Assembly: GCF_963877135.1 (NCBI RefSeq)
Contig: NZ_CAWNSW010000141.1
Coordinates: 69,346 to 133,345 of the forward strand
Length of the DNA: 64,000 nucleotides
DNA from: Stenomitos frigidus_A
Lineage (GTDB): Bacteria; Cyanobacteriota; Cyanobacteriia; Leptolyngbyales; Leptolyngbyaceae
Reading direction: 5' to 3'
Positions within the stretch are counted from its first letter, which is position 1. Every line of letters begins with the position of its first letter. The notes beneath the pieces were generated by a model. The model saw only the letters and a list, made by a program, of their open reading frames with translations. It was not told the DNA's origin and did no database searches. The translations under genes were made by a program, and so were the position numbers. Positions 1 to 8,919 of the stretch are shown here, piece after piece.

Positions 1-1
1 G

Positions 2-379
2 CTCAAGGTCTGCGTTTTGCGACTTGGCGGCATCTATGGGCCAGGGCGTGAGTTGGTGAAGATCTTTGGACGCGCAGCAGGCACGACGCGACCGGGGAAC
101 GGCGAAGATGCTGCGAATTGGGTGCATCTGGATGACATTGTGGGCGCGATCGACTTTGCGCGCGAGCAGTCGTTAACCGGCATTTACAATCTCGTTGGCA
201 GCGTTCCTGTCACCACAAAAGTATTGCTGGAACGAGTGTTCGCTGCTCACAGCTTGCCCAACGCTGTTTGGGATGCGTCTCAAACCAGCACCCGTCCTTA
301 CAATGCCAGAGTGTCGAATCAAACGCTACGTGATGCAGGCTATCAATTTCGCTATCCAGAGATCGTGGAGACGGTGTAA
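2..379 (+). CDS. NAD-dependent epimerase/dehydratase (SDR-type), 3' end only
   Basis: C-terminal part of a short-chain dehydrogenase-type epimerase/dehydratase; the 5' end lies outside the window and the frame is open from base 2. The visible protein begins LKVCVLRLGGIYGPGRE, the segment after the catalytic Tyr-Lys of extended SDRs. It is followed by NWVHLDDIVGAI and YNLVGS, typical of the substrate-binding lobe of NAD(P)-dependent epimerases. The nucleotide-binding GxxGxxG and the YxxxK motif are not in view, so the substrate cannot be named. It stops 66 bases before bioB on the same strand. Confidence 0.75.
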   Translation, partial: LKVCVLRLGGIYGPGRELVKIFGRAAGTTRPGNGEDAANWVHLDDIVGAIDFAREQSLTGIYNLVGSVPVTTKVLLERVFAAHSLPNAVWDASQTSTRPYNARVSNQTLRDAGYQFRYPEIVETV

Positions 380-445
380 TCTAGCGAAAGCGATCGCGCC
401 GGGACGTTGCAATCGGCGCTCTTGCAGATATGTATGGGAGCTCTT

Positions 446-1423
446 ATGACGACAACGCTGCCTCAAACTTTGACCGCTGCACAGGAATCAGTGCGTGAAC
501 GGATCGATCGCACCTATCACCAACCGCTACCCGATCTCTTATTTGAGGCACAGCGGATGCATCGTGAACACCACGATCCGCGTGCGGTGCAGCTTTGTAC
601 CCTTTGCAACATTAAAACAGGCTTGTGTCCCGAAGACTGTGGCTACTGCTCTCAAAGCGTCCACAACAAAACGGAGCTAGAGCCACAGCCGTTAGCCGAT
701 ATCGAAACGGTGCTGGCTGAAGCAACAGCAGCGAAGGCGCATGGCTCCACCCGTTTTTGCATGGGTGCGGCTTGGCGAGAAGTGAAGGACGGTGCCCAGT
801 TCGATCGCGTGCTGGAAATGGTACGTCAGGTCGCGGCGCTGCAAATGGAAGTCTGCTGCACGTTGGGCATGCTCAAGCCGCATCAGGCACAGCGTCTAAA
901 GGAAGCGGGACTGACAGCGTATAACCATAACCTCGACACCTCGCCAGAGTACTACGGCAAGGTGATTACCACACGCACCTATCAAGACCGACTGGAAACC
1001 ATTCAGGCAGTCAGCGCAGCAGGTATTTCGGTGTGCTGTGGTGGCATTCTCGGCATGGGTGAAGCGGTGGACGATCGCCTGTCTCTCTTGGCTGCACTGG
1101 CAGCACTCGATCCCTTACCAGAGTCGATTCCCATCAACTGTTTGGTGCCTGTTGCCGGAACGCCACTGCAAAACGTTGCGCCTGTCGACTCTATTGAGCT
1201 AGTACGCATGGTCGCCACAACGCGCGTTTTGTTTCCGAAGGCGATCGTGCGTCTCTCTGCGGGACGGCTGCAAATGAGTGATGAATTGCAAGCCCTCTGT
1301 ATGCTGGCGGGTGCCAATTCTATCTTCACAGGCCCCGTACTACTGACCACGCCAAATCCTGACAGCACTCAGGATGAGCAATTGTTGAAGCGGTTGGGAA
1401 TGGTGCCGAGGGTGTTGCAGTAG
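446..1423 (+). CDS. bioB: Biotin synthase BioB
   Basis: Radical-SAM enzyme that inserts sulfur into dethiobiotin in the last step of biotin synthesis. The [4Fe-4S] motif CPEDCGYC places cysteines at residues 61, 65 and 68. The ligands of the second, sacrificial [2Fe-2S] cluster are also visible: Cys in GSTRFCMGAAW, Cys in EVCCTLGML, Cys in SVCCGGILGMGE, and Arg in VRLSAGR. The C-terminal ANSIFTGPVLLTTPNP is characteristic of BioB. An upstream in-frame TTG at 407 exists, but the ATG at 446 is chosen because GGGAG lies five bases before it. The 325-residue length is normal. No other bio gene is nearby. Confidence 0.95.
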   Translation: MTTTLPQTLTAAQESVRERIDRTYHQPLPDLLFEAQRMHREHHDPRAVQLCTLCNIKTGLCPEDCGYCSQSVHNKTELEPQPLADIETVLAEATAAKAHGSTRFCMGAAWREVKDGAQFDRVLEMVRQVAALQMEVCCTLGMLKPHQAQRLKEAGLTAYNHNLDTSPEYYGKVITTRTYQDRLETIQAVSAAGISVCCGGILGMGEAVDDRLSLLAALAALDPLPESIPINCLVPVAGTPLQNVAPVDSIELVRMVATTRVLFPKAIVRLSAGRLQMSDELQALCMLAGANSIFTGPVLLTTPNPDSTQDEQLLKRLGMVPRVLQ

Positions 1424-1576
1424 AGAGTGGGGAGTGAACCTTTAAAGTTCACGGATTCCTGTAGCCACTGTTTGTAGCCAGTGTTTAAAGTCCCACATCA
1501 CTAGGCTCATCGTCAGCATCGAACTAGGGTAGAATTTAGTGGCTAAAAACTGCCTCTAAGGGCGTGAGGAAGCGTT

Positions 1577-2338
1577 GTGCAGAAGTCTCTTTCATCTGAG
1601 GCACCAGAGACCTTTTCGGTACTGGGTTTGCCGATTCACTTGTTGAATAACTACACCACCTGGTTGGTCTCGCGTGCCAAACAGCAACGGGGCTGCCATG
1701 TAGTGACGCTGAATGCTGAAATGACCATGGCTGCAGAACACGATCTGCCGTTGGCTCAGATTATTCAACAAGCTGAACTGGTCATCCCTGATGGTGCTGG
1801 GATTGTGCTGTACCTGAAGCTCTATGGGCGATCGACTCAACGTCGTCCGGGGATTGAACTGGCAGAGTCGCTGTTACGCGAATTTGGACGATTGCCCTCT
1901 CTGGGTACCGTCGCGTTTTTTGGTGGGAAGCCGGATGTCATTCAAACAGCAGCAGCCATCTGGCAAGAGCGGGCACCAGGGTTGGCGATCGCGATCGTTC
2001 AGCATGGGTATCTCTCACCCGAAGACGAACCCACCTTTCTACAAACGCTGAAAGACACTCAGCCTCGGCTGATCCTGGTTGGTCTAGGGGTGCCCCGTCA
2101 AGAATTTTGGATTGCCAAACACCGTCACCTTTGCCCAAACGCCATCTGGATTGGGGTTGGCGGCAGTTTCGACATCTGGGCGGGCGTCAAAACTCGCGCT
2201 CCCGGCTGGCTGCGAGACAATCACCTGGAATGGGTCTATCGCCTATATCAGGAGCCCTGGCGCTGGCGACGCATGTTAGCGTTACCAAAGTTCGCGTGGC
2301 GCGCGTTGGTGTATCGACTCACGCATTTTGTGCTGTAA
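1577..2338 (+). CDS. WecG/TagA/CpsF family glycosyltransferase
   Basis: Glycosyltransferase (GT26-type) that adds an N-acetylhexosamine or hexosamine residue to a lipid-linked acceptor in cell-surface polysaccharide synthesis. Family landmarks in order: VVTLNAEM, DGAGIVL, RRPGIEL, the loop GLGVPRQEFW and GVGGSFDIWAG. A basic C-terminal stretch ends in a WRRMLALPKF-type tail expected to touch the membrane. Length of 253 residues is typical. It starts with GTG, preceded by GAGGAAG at good spacing. It is followed within about 30 bases by ftsE, so the two are probably co-transcribed. The sugar and acceptor are unknown. Confidence 0.88.
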   Translation: MQKSLSSEAPETFSVLGLPIHLLNNYTTWLVSRAKQQRGCHVVTLNAEMTMAAEHDLPLAQIIQQAELVIPDGAGIVLYLKLYGRSTQRRPGIELAESLLREFGRLPSLGTVAFFGGKPDVIQTAAAIWQERAPGLAIAIVQHGYLSPEDEPTFLQTLKDTQPRLILVGLGVPRQEFWIAKHRHLCPNAIWIGVGGSFDIWAGVKTRAPGWLRDNHLEWVYRLYQEPWRWRRMLALPKFAWRALVYRLTHFVL

Positions 2339-2368
2339 TGAGTGGGGTTCCTCAGGCATCGTCATTTT

Positions 2369-3100
2369 ATGACCCAGGTATTTAACGGACAGCCGTCGAG
2401 CGCGACGAATCGAGCCTCACCCGCTAAGGCTGACGCGATCGTGTCCTTACAAAGCGTGAGCAAAACCTACGAGAATGGCAGTAAAGCGCTCGTAGATGTC
2501 AGCCTTGACATTAAACGCGGCGATTTTCTCTTCGTGACGGGCCCCTCCGGTTCGGGCAAGTCAACGCTGTTGAAGTTGCTCTATGGGGAAGAACGAGCCA
2601 ACCAGGGTGATGTGTTGGTAGACGGTTGCAATTTGACCACCCTGCGCGGCGATCGGCTGTCTCAACTGCGCCGACGCATTGGCATTGTCTTTCAAGACTA
2701 CAAACTCATTCCTCGCCGCACGGTCATGGAGAATGTGGCGTTTGTGCTGTGGGCACAGGGGCTGCCGCGCAAAGAAATCCACCGTCGACTGCAGCCTGCA
2801 CTCAAAATGGTGGGCCTCGTACACAAAGCCGATTGCTTTCCCGATCAGCTTTCAGGCGGTGAACAGCAGCGCGTCAGCATTGCGCGGGCGATCGTGAGCA
2901 CGCCACCCATTCTGCTGGCTGATGAACCAACGGGCAACCTTGACCCAGACAACTCCTGGCAAGTCATCAAAATTCTCAAAAAGCTGAACTCCGTGGGCAT
3001 TACAGTTATTGTGACCACCCACGATGAGAGCCTGATTCGCCTGTCCAATCATCCAACCGTACAGTTGCGCAATGGTTATCTGTACCGTCCAAAAGGATAG
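2369..3100 (+). CDS. ftsE: Cell-division-type ABC transporter ATPase FtsE
   Basis: ATPase partner of FtsX, which couples divisome activity to peptidoglycan hydrolysis. Walker A is GPSGSGKST, the Q-loop is VFQDYKLIPRRTV, the signature is LSGGEQQR, Walker B is ILLADEPTGNLD and the switch His is in TTHDE. The DYKLIPRRTV-type Q-loop and EPTGNLDPDNSW are typical of FtsE rather than of import ATPases. The frame is open to a GTG at 2342, but the ATG at 2369 gives a better N-terminus. No ftsX is adjacent; in cyanobacteria it is often unlinked. The call rests on sequence likeness. Confidence 0.88.
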   Translation: MTQVFNGQPSSATNRASPAKADAIVSLQSVSKTYENGSKALVDVSLDIKRGDFLFVTGPSGSGKSTLLKLLYGEERANQGDVLVDGCNLTTLRGDRLSQLRRRIGIVFQDYKLIPRRTVMENVAFVLWAQGLPRKEIHRRLQPALKMVGLVHKADCFPDQLSGGEQQRVSIARAIVSTPPILLADEPTGNLDPDNSWQVIKILKKLNSVGITVIVTTHDESLIRLSNHPTVQLRNGYLYRPKG

Positions 3101-3119
3101 CGTGAGGCTAAGGGAAAAG

Positions 3120-3292
3120 CGGTCAGCGGTCAGCGGTCAGTGGTCAGCTTTGGATTTAGGAGGTAACCTGATTAATTCTATAGACACAGCAAGAGAAAAT
3201 GACTCTAAAAGCAGTCAGTTCAGTGTTATGCATGGCGCTGATAGCTGATAGCTGATAGCTGATAGCTGATAGCTGATAGCTGATAGCTGACA
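3120..3292. repeat. Heptanucleotide tandem repeats between ftsE and the next gene
   Basis: Two blocks. About four units of GGTCAGC/GGTCAGT lie at 3121-3149, and about 7.5 perfect units of CTGATAG at 3238-3290. Both units share a GCTGA core (GCTGACC or GCTGATA when phased alike), so they look like members of one family. They match the short tandemly repeated repetitive (STRR) sequences of filamentous cyanobacteria. No hairpin, coding potential or spacer structure is seen. Confidence 0.9.
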
Positions 3293-3323
3293 ACCACTCA
3301 ACAGGTGCTTTCTAACAACTCTC

Positions 3324-4025
3324 ATGACGATCGACGATCTGATCAAATTGCTGCAAGTGCTGGTATCACTGGTGCAGGGACTCAGTTGGCAATTGTTGAT
3401 TTTGTTTGTCCTGATCTACTTTGGTGCGCCGCTGCGGAATTTCGTCAACAATCTGGGTGAATTCACCTTTAGAGCAGGCACATCCGGGCTAGAGGCAACG
3501 GCTAAGCGGCGCATTGAGGCAGGTGTGCTGTTGGGATCAGCATCGGCATTAAAATCTGGCGATCTGGCTGACGAGCAACCCCACCTTCCCGGAGCCGAGG
3601 AGGCGAGAGAAATTGCCACCGTGGTCAGCCAAACGCTGAAACCCAAAGTCGCGCGGCAGCTTGCCAAAGCCTCCATCCTCTGGATCGATAACAACCCTGC
3701 TGACAATGCCCACGAGATTCGATCGCTCGAAGCCTTGGGTATCGGTTTCACCCTATGCTCGTCCATTGCTGAAGCCCTGGAGAAAATTCGGGTACTGCCC
3801 TACCACGCGATCGTCTCGGACATGCGGCAAGCGGGCAATCCTTCAGAAGGGTACGGCCTGGTACAGGAGTTGCAAAGGCTCGGCGTTAGAACTCCTGTCA
3901 TCATTTACGGCAGCTCTAACGATCCCAGTTTCAAAGTAGAAGCACGCGCACATGGTGCCTTTGGTGGCACAGGCGATCCACAAGAGTTGTTTAGCCTCGT
4001 GACAATGGCAGTGCAGAGAGGATGA
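3324..4025 (+). CDS. Membrane-anchored receiver-like domain protein
   Basis: 233-residue protein with one N-terminal transmembrane segment (residues 11-38, core WQLLILFVLIYF), a linker, and a CheY-like fold from residue 115 on. The receiver part has the acidic patch ILWIDNN, the phospho-acceptor-type Asp in HAIVSDMR, and a Ser in IIYGSSND. The conserved Lys before the last helix is replaced: the loop reads GAFGGTGDPQELF. This is therefore a non-canonical receiver; without that Lys, normal phosphorylation signalling is doubtful. No output domain or kinase is adjacent. Membrane tethering suggests local sensing or scaffolding, which is inference. The ATG at 3324 follows the CTGATAG array by about 34 bases. 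Confidence 0.7.
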   Translation: MTIDDLIKLLQVLVSLVQGLSWQLLILFVLIYFGAPLRNFVNNLGEFTFRAGTSGLEATAKRRIEAGVLLGSASALKSGDLADEQPHLPGAEEAREIATVVSQTLKPKVARQLAKASILWIDNNPADNAHEIRSLEALGIGFTLCSSIAEALEKIRVLPYHAIVSDMRQAGNPSEGYGLVQELQRLGVRTPVIIYGSSNDPSFKVEARAHGAFGGTGDPQELFSLVTMAVQRG

Positions 4026-4067
4026 ATGAACGTTACGTGACCGCTACAACTGGTGCACAGAGCAAGA

Positions 4068-4259
4068 CTACTCGTACAGAGTCTCTTGTTCATCTAACTC
4101 TAGAAAAAGTTCCTCCGCATTCAAAACTAAAGATTCATCAGACAAAGGCGGAAAATCTAAGTGAGCGGTTCGCTTCAGAATCTCTAATGCCAAATCTAAT
4201 CGTGCTGAGTCTGTCAAGCGATCGAACGTATTCAAAAGTTCTTGTACTGAGGCAGTCAT
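4068..4259 (-). CDS. Small antitoxin-like protein, apparently orphan
   Basis: 63 residues, acidic, beginning MTASVQELLNTFDRL and carrying LALEILKRTAHLDFPPLSDE. This resembles small cyanobacterial addiction-module components that sit before MazF/PemK- or RelE-type toxins. It lies just downstream of the DRTGG-domain gene on the same strand. The bases beyond its stop belong to the convergent receiver-like gene and no toxin frame can be read, so if this is an antitoxin its partner is missing. The family call is by resemblance only. Confidence 0.5.
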   Translation of the reverse strand: MTASVQELLNTFDRLTDSARLDLALEILKRTAHLDFPPLSDESLVLNAEELFLELDEQETLYE

Positions 4260-4278
4260 CGCTTTTTCTTCCCACTAT

Positions 4279-5367
4279 CTACGCTGTTACTGCAGGTTCT
4301 AGACCCAGTTCTGCCATGAGCCGATCGGTATCAAAGTTTTCTGCCATCGAGTTGCAGATGTATTCGACTTTAACGGGTTCGTTGACGCGGACTTGACCAA
4401 AGGCGCGATCGACAATTTCGACGGTCGATAAGGTATCCAGATCTACCGAGAGAATGGGAATTTCCAGATCATCGGCGCGGCTGAGAATATCAGGAGAGGG
4501 GGGCATCTGTCCTGTAAGAATGAGGCATTGCGTGGACGTTTCCAACGCCGCTAGTTGAATATCGGCGCGATCGCCGCCCGTCACAACTGCCATATTGCGG
4601 CCTTTACGGAAGTACTTGAGCGCAGAATTGACGTTCATCGCGCCGATCGTGAGGCTTTCGACCATCAGATCCAGGCGATCGGGGCGACAGAGTACTTCTG
4701 CCTTAAGTTGCTTTACCAGTTCATTGACGCTGACGCTACGCAAAAGCGCGCTGCGGGGCAATAAGCCAAAAATGGGAATGCCTCGCTTTTCCAGATACGG
4801 CTGCACCGTTGTTTTGACTTCTTCCAATCGCTCTTCAGGAATGTCGTTAATGAGCACACCCAACAAGCGATCGCCCAAGCGTCGCCGCGCCGAAATCAAT
4901 GCCCCTACAATCAGCAGCGAGTGAAAGCGTGCCACCAGGAGAATCTTGGCATTCACCCCTTCAGCCACCTGCCGTAGTGAGAGGTCAAACAGACTTCCTT
5001 CTTCTAAATTGGCCGGACCTTCCAGTAGCACCAGGTCGGGCCCACGCATCTGGAGATACTTTTTGAGCGCCTGTGGATAATCAATGTGATCGATGCCCTG
5101 AATGCGCTTTTGAATCGTTGCTTCATCCAGCGCCAGAATCGTTGGCTGGAGACGATCGGCAGGCAGGTGCAGCACCTCGCCTACAAACTGCACGTCTTCT
5201 TCAACGTCAGTTGTTTCTGAGTCGCCCCAGCAGGTTCCCAGAGGTTTCCCGTAAGCGAGATCCAGCCCCTTCTCTTTCAACTGGTGAGCAATGCCAAGCA
5301 CCGCTGCCGACTTCCCGCTATAGGCTTCAGTCGATCCAACTAACAAATATCTCGCGGATTTTGGCAC
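4279..5367 (-). CDS. Phosphotransacetylase-family / DRTGG-domain P-loop protein
   Basis: 362 residues. The N-terminal half is a BioD-like P-loop domain (YLLVGSTEAYSGKSAAVLGIA, the GSTxxxSGKS nucleotide loop, residues 7-27) with LVLLEGPANLEEG as the second nucleotide-site strand. The C-terminal half holds a DRTGG domain (ESLTIGAMNV, AVVTGGDRADIQLAALE). This layout matches the N-terminal part of long bacterial Pta proteins; the catalytic acetyltransferase domain is absent, so it is probably a regulatory or nucleotide-binding relative rather than an enzyme making acetyl phosphate. The start is GTG with AGGGAG upstream. A small antitoxin-like gene follows it. Confidence 0.8.
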   Translation of the reverse strand: MPKSARYLLVGSTEAYSGKSAAVLGIAHQLKEKGLDLAYGKPLGTCWGDSETTDVEEDVQFVGEVLHLPADRLQPTILALDEATIQKRIQGIDHIDYPQALKKYLQMRGPDLVLLEGPANLEEGSLFDLSLRQVAEGVNAKILLVARFHSLLIVGALISARRRLGDRLLGVLINDIPEERLEEVKTTVQPYLEKRGIPIFGLLPRSALLRSVSVNELVKQLKAEVLCRPDRLDLMVESLTIGAMNVNSALKYFRKGRNMAVVTGGDRADIQLAALETSTQCLILTGQMPPSPDILSRADDLEIPILSVDLDTLSTVEIVDRAFGQVRVNEPVKVEYICNSMAENFDTDRLMAELGLEPAVTA

Positions 5368-5691
5368 GCTTTCACTCCCTACGATGACTTCTAGTGATGC
5401 TCTCTACGCGTCGATCGACTGACACTGCATCCAACAGCTCATCTTCTCATTTACGCATATCCCCCATTGTACGTGATGCACTTCACGACAATTTTTTATC
5501 GAGGGATAGAGACGGCTGAGGTGGTAAGGAGGCAGAGGGGAGCAAGGGAAGCAAGGGAAGCAGAGGAGAAATCAAAACTAAGATTCAGTGTTTCAGTTCA
5601 CCGCTGATAGCTGATAGCTGATAGCTGATAGCTTTGCTTCATTTCACCGCTGTCCGCTGATAGCTGATAGCTGATAGCTGATAGCTAATCT
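5368..5691. repeat. Intergenic region with purine-rich and CTGATAG heptamer repeats
   Basis: No gene is seen between the divergent or tandem minus-strand genes here. It holds a purine-rich stretch with GGGAAGCAA-type repeats at 5530-5565 and two CTGATAG arrays at 5603-5633 and 5656-5686. The second array ends a few bases from the stop of the glycosyltransferase gene. The Shine-Dalgarno sequence of the DRTGG-domain gene lies at the left edge. No clear terminator stem was found. Confidence 0.8.
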
Positions 5692-6702
5692 CTACAGATT
5701 CCGCCGCCGCGTCTCCGAAAAGGGCTCTCTGGTTGAGTTCATCGGCACATTTGGACGAGCATTTGCGGTCTCGAAGCCATTCACTTCTCCCAGGACATAA
5801 GCAGGGCGATTTTTCACTTCTTCGTAAATGCGCCCAATATATTCGCCCAAAATGCCGATACTAAAAAGCTGCACAGCGCCCAGGAAGAAGATGGCAACGG
5901 CGATCGTGGCATAGCCAGTGAGCGGGGAAACGGGAGAGAAAAAGCGCCAGTAGACAACTAAGATTGCCATCACGATCGCCATCACCGCAGCCAATAATCC
6001 TACATAGGTCGAAATACGGAGGGGCACTTTGGAGAACGAGACCAGGCCATCGATCGCCAGTGCTAGCGACTTGCGGAACGTATATTTCACATCGCCAGCA
6101 AACCGGGAATCACGCTCAAAGGGAATGGCAATTTGCCGAAAACCCAGCCACGATCGCAGCCCTCGAATGTAGCGGTTGCGCTCTGGCATTGCGTTGAGAG
6201 TATCCACAACCCGTCGATCCATCAAGCAAAAATCACCGGTGTCAAGCGGGATGTCGACATCAGCAAGCTGACGCAAGAGGCGATAGAACACATAAGCGGT
6301 CAGCCGCTTAAACCAACCTTCCCGATGGCGCTGCACTCGCTGGGCGTAGATGACGTCGTAGCCCCGCCGCCATTTTTCTGCCAGCGTCGGAATCAGTTCG
6401 GGTGGATCTTGCAAATCGGCATCAAGCACCACGATCGCCTGTCCGCGCACAAAGTTGAGCCCAGCAGTGACTGCAATTTGATGCCCAAAGTTGCGGGTAA
6501 AGCTGAGATAGCAGATGCGGTGGTCGCGATCGTGCAGGTCACGCATTAACGCCAGGGAGCGATCGTGGCTCCCATCATCCACCATCACCACCTCAACGGG
6601 CCCGTCCATGCAGTCCATCACTGCACTCAGACGACGATAGAGTTCTGGGAGCGTGGCTTCCTCATTAAACACCGGCACGATGAAAGAGTAAGTTGGCTTC
6701 AT
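5692..6702 (-). CDS. GT2 family glycosyltransferase (DPM1/GtrB-like)
   Basis: 336-residue membrane-bound transferase that probably loads a sugar from a nucleotide donor onto polyprenyl phosphate. The GT-A domain has FIVPVFNEEATLPELY at residues 6-21, VMVDDGSHD, and the metal-binding DADLQDPPE. TGDFCLMDRRV and a KYTFRKS-type segment follow, as in GtrB/Arn-type enzymes. Two transmembrane helices (about 230-255 and 265-290) precede GILGEYIGRIYEEVKNRPAYVL, a typical C-terminal motif. Its start is three bases after the stop of the TVP38-type gene, so the two form an operon. Substrate unknown. Confidence 0.88.
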   Translation of the reverse strand: MKPTYSFIVPVFNEEATLPELYRRLSAVMDCMDGPVEVVMVDDGSHDRSLALMRDLHDRDHRICYLSFTRNFGHQIAVTAGLNFVRGQAIVVLDADLQDPPELIPTLAEKWRRGYDVIYAQRVQRHREGWFKRLTAYVFYRLLRQLADVDIPLDTGDFCLMDRRVVDTLNAMPERNRYIRGLRSWLGFRQIAIPFERDSRFAGDVKYTFRKSLALAIDGLVSFSKVPLRISTYVGLLAAVMAIVMAILVVYWRFFSPVSPLTGYATIAVAIFFLGAVQLFSIGILGEYIGRIYEEVKNRPAYVLGEVNGFETANARPNVPMNSTREPFSETRRRNL

Positions 6703-6705
6703 GGG

Positions 6706-7416
6706 TTATTTGTCCTGCGGATCAAGCCGCTCTGGCAATACATCAGTCGGGCGGGCATGGGCGCGCGATCGCTGGCGACGGTACCACGTAGAGCCTCCAA
6801 TCAGGATACCAGTCAGCGCTAGCGCCCCCACAAGGGGCATCAAATCACCCGTTTGCACTGCTCTCAAACCAGAGCTACCCAGCAGTACGTACGGCAGAAT
6901 GCCAGGAGTCGTGCCTAAGAGCGTGCCCAGTAAATAGTCTCGATAGCTGACAGAGGTGAGCCCAGCCGCAAAATTGAGCAACCCGTACGGCATGAATGGC
7001 ACTAGGCGAATCGCGACCATGTAGAACAGCCCGCCGCGTCGCAATTCGGCATCCAGGGTTTGCCAACGCCCAGACAGTCTGCGAGCCACTGTTTTTTGCC
7101 CGATCGTGCGGGTAAAGGCAAAGGTCACGATCGCCGCCATCATTGCCCCTGCACTCGTCCATAGCGTTCCTAGCCAGGGCCCAAAGAGCGCTCCGCCCAA
7201 CAGATTCAGTGGAGTTGATGGCATCACCAGAACGGTGGCAATCGTGTATAGCAGCATGTAAAGCACAGGTGCCCACACGCCCGTCGATCGTAACCACTCC
7301 TGTAGCTGTGCTGGCTCGATCGCGCCCAATCGAGACACGACCAAAGCCGTTACCACCGCACAGACAACGGTAATCAAAAAAAGACTGGTCTTAAAGTACC
7401 GCACAAAGTGAGCCAT
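6706..7416 (-). CDS. TVP38/TMEM64 (DedA-like) membrane protein
   Basis: 236-residue integral membrane protein of the VTT/SNARE-associated superfamily, with about six hydrophobic segments. The central VTT signature is visible: GALFGPWLGTLWTSAGAMMAAIV followed by RLVPFMPYGLLNFAAGLT, including the conserved re-entrant-loop F/Y-P-x-G pattern. DedA-superfamily proteins are linked to lipid flipping or polyprenyl-phosphate recycling. That fits its position directly before a polyprenyl-phosphate-type glycosyltransferase, with three bases between stop and start. The functional link is inference. Confidence 0.85.
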   Translation of the reverse strand: MAHFVRYFKTSLFLITVVCAVVTALVVSRLGAIEPAQLQEWLRSTGVWAPVLYMLLYTIATVLVMPSTPLNLLGGALFGPWLGTLWTSAGAMMAAIVTFAFTRTIGQKTVARRLSGRWQTLDAELRRGGLFYMVAIRLVPFMPYGLLNFAAGLTSVSYRDYLLGTLLGTTPGILPYVLLGSSGLRAVQTGDLMPLVGALALTGILIGGSTWYRRQRSRAHARPTDVLPERLDPQDK

Positions 7417-7484
7417 GAGACAACGGACGTTGAGCTAGAGACTAGCAGCGCTCAACCGCCAATAGTCTAACGTTCATCGATCCT

Positions 7485-8801
7485 CTACCGCCCCAACTTA
7501 TTCACAATGCCTTCACAGCCACCAGGAATTGAACTGCGTGTTTTAGCGCCACCCCACGCGCAGCAGTACTCCCGCTGTTCCGGAGACAGATGCACCGCGT
7601 CCGTAAAGTCAGCGTTTTCCACAACCGCTCCGGTATAGGCACCCGTGCGGTAATCGGGGAGTTCGGTTTTGCTGCGAGGGCTGGCAGTTTCCGCTTTGCC
7701 GTAGAAAAACCGAGTGCCATTCAAGTCTGCACCACGAAGGCTTGCCTGACAAAGAATCGTGCCGGAAAGATTCGTTCTCACAAGATCACAGCCACTCAGA
7801 TTGGCTCGAATCAAGTTCATCTCGCTCAGGTCAGTCCAGCGTAGATCAGTGTTTGACAGGTCGGCTCCAGCCAACATCACACCCAGATCAATTACGCGCA
7901 CACCATAAACGCGATCTTCTTCATAACCGCCACTACCGTCCAGAATGGCTCGTCCCAAACGTTGATCGCGTTTAAGAGGACTGAGTAGGCGGGCACGACT
8001 GAGAAAGCGAATAATTTTAGCTTTGCCACCACTGTCGACGCTGCTCAGAATCGCCGCGGTACGTCCTTCCGCGATCGCTCGTTCCTGCGGCCAATCCTCC
8101 AACAGGCCTTCATCGTCGAGCACCAGATCGGAAATGCCCTGGAAAAAACTGTCGATCGTCTGTTGCTGGGTGATCAGGTTTTGCTGGGTGGTCAGATCTT
8201 TTTCAATCACATACTGCCGCCAGGCGATATAGAGCGCCAGCACCGCAATTAAAATCTGCCCCACGGCACCAAACACCTCACCCAGTGCACCCACCGCATC
8301 CCAGTTTGCTTGCGCAAACAAACTGCCGAGCCAGCGATCAACTCCAATCAGCTTCAGGAGGGCAATTAGAGCGATAAACCCACCCACAAAGGCGATCGGG
8401 ATGGCTGCCTCCTGGCTGGAGACCAGTTCTCTCAAAAAGGGACGCAGGAAGGGTGCCCAAAGAATACTGATGGCGGCTATGAGCGCGATCGCGGCACCCA
8501 AAAGCCCTAGCCAACTCAGATTCAGCACCAGACCCACAAGCATGATCGCGGTTGCTCCCAGCACGATCGTCGTTGCCGATAAACCGCGGGGTGCATCAAA
8601 CTGATTGGCCTGGGCGATCGGTCCGGGCGTCGTAGACAGCAGTGGCGGTTGACCCGATGGAGACGTCGGAACGGCTGCCATCTGGGACAAGGCATTACTG
8701 TCTGTCCCATGACCATTACTGCTAGTCAACCTGTCTTCCGCAGAAGAAGCGGTGTCGCCGTCCGCTGCTGAAGAACTCGAACCAGAGGCCTTGGGATTCA
8801 T
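7485..8801 (-). CDS. Pentapeptide-repeat membrane protein
   Basis: About 438 residues. A low-complexity Ser/Thr/Pro-rich N-terminus is followed by two pairs of hydrophobic helices (about residues 75-120 and 140-205). A predicted cytosolic linker (QQNLITQQQTIDSFFQGISD) leads into a pentapeptide-repeat block near residues 310-375 with A(D/N)LSxxxL units such as ADLSNTDLRWTDLSEMNL. The fold would be a short right-handed beta-helix. The frame is open to a TTG at 8816; the ATG at 8801 is preferred, but neither has a clear ribosome site. Function unknown. Confidence 0.75.
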   Translation of the reverse strand: MNPKASGSSSSAADGDTASSAEDRLTSSNGHGTDSNALSQMAAVPTSPSGQPPLLSTTPGPIAQANQFDAPRGLSATTIVLGATAIMLVGLVLNLSWLGLLGAAIALIAAISILWAPFLRPFLRELVSSQEAAIPIAFVGGFIALIALLKLIGVDRWLGSLFAQANWDAVGALGEVFGAVGQILIAVLALYIAWRQYVIEKDLTTQQNLITQQQTIDSFFQGISDLVLDDEGLLEDWPQERAIAEGRTAAILSSVDSGGKAKIIRFLSRARLLSPLKRDQRLGRAILDGSGGYEEDRVYGVRVIDLGVMLAGADLSNTDLRWTDLSEMNLIRANLSGCDLVRTNLSGTILCQASLRGADLNGTRFFYGKAETASPRSKTELPDYRTGAYTGAVVENADFTDAVHLSPEQREYCCAWGGAKTRSSIPGGCEGIVNKLGR

Positions 8802-8919
8802 CGTCAAACGTCTCAACGTCAGGCAAATTCGCCAGTGAACTACTTTCTATTGAATCACTTCAACTCTATCTGCTGTCACCACTCTGCCAACTTTCTAGCC
8901 ACTGGCCATGAGTCTCTGG

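Noticed and set aside
3236..3292. Regular repeats that might be a CRISPR array
   Set aside because: The 7-bp units are directly adjacent with no spacers, and there are no cas genes in the window.
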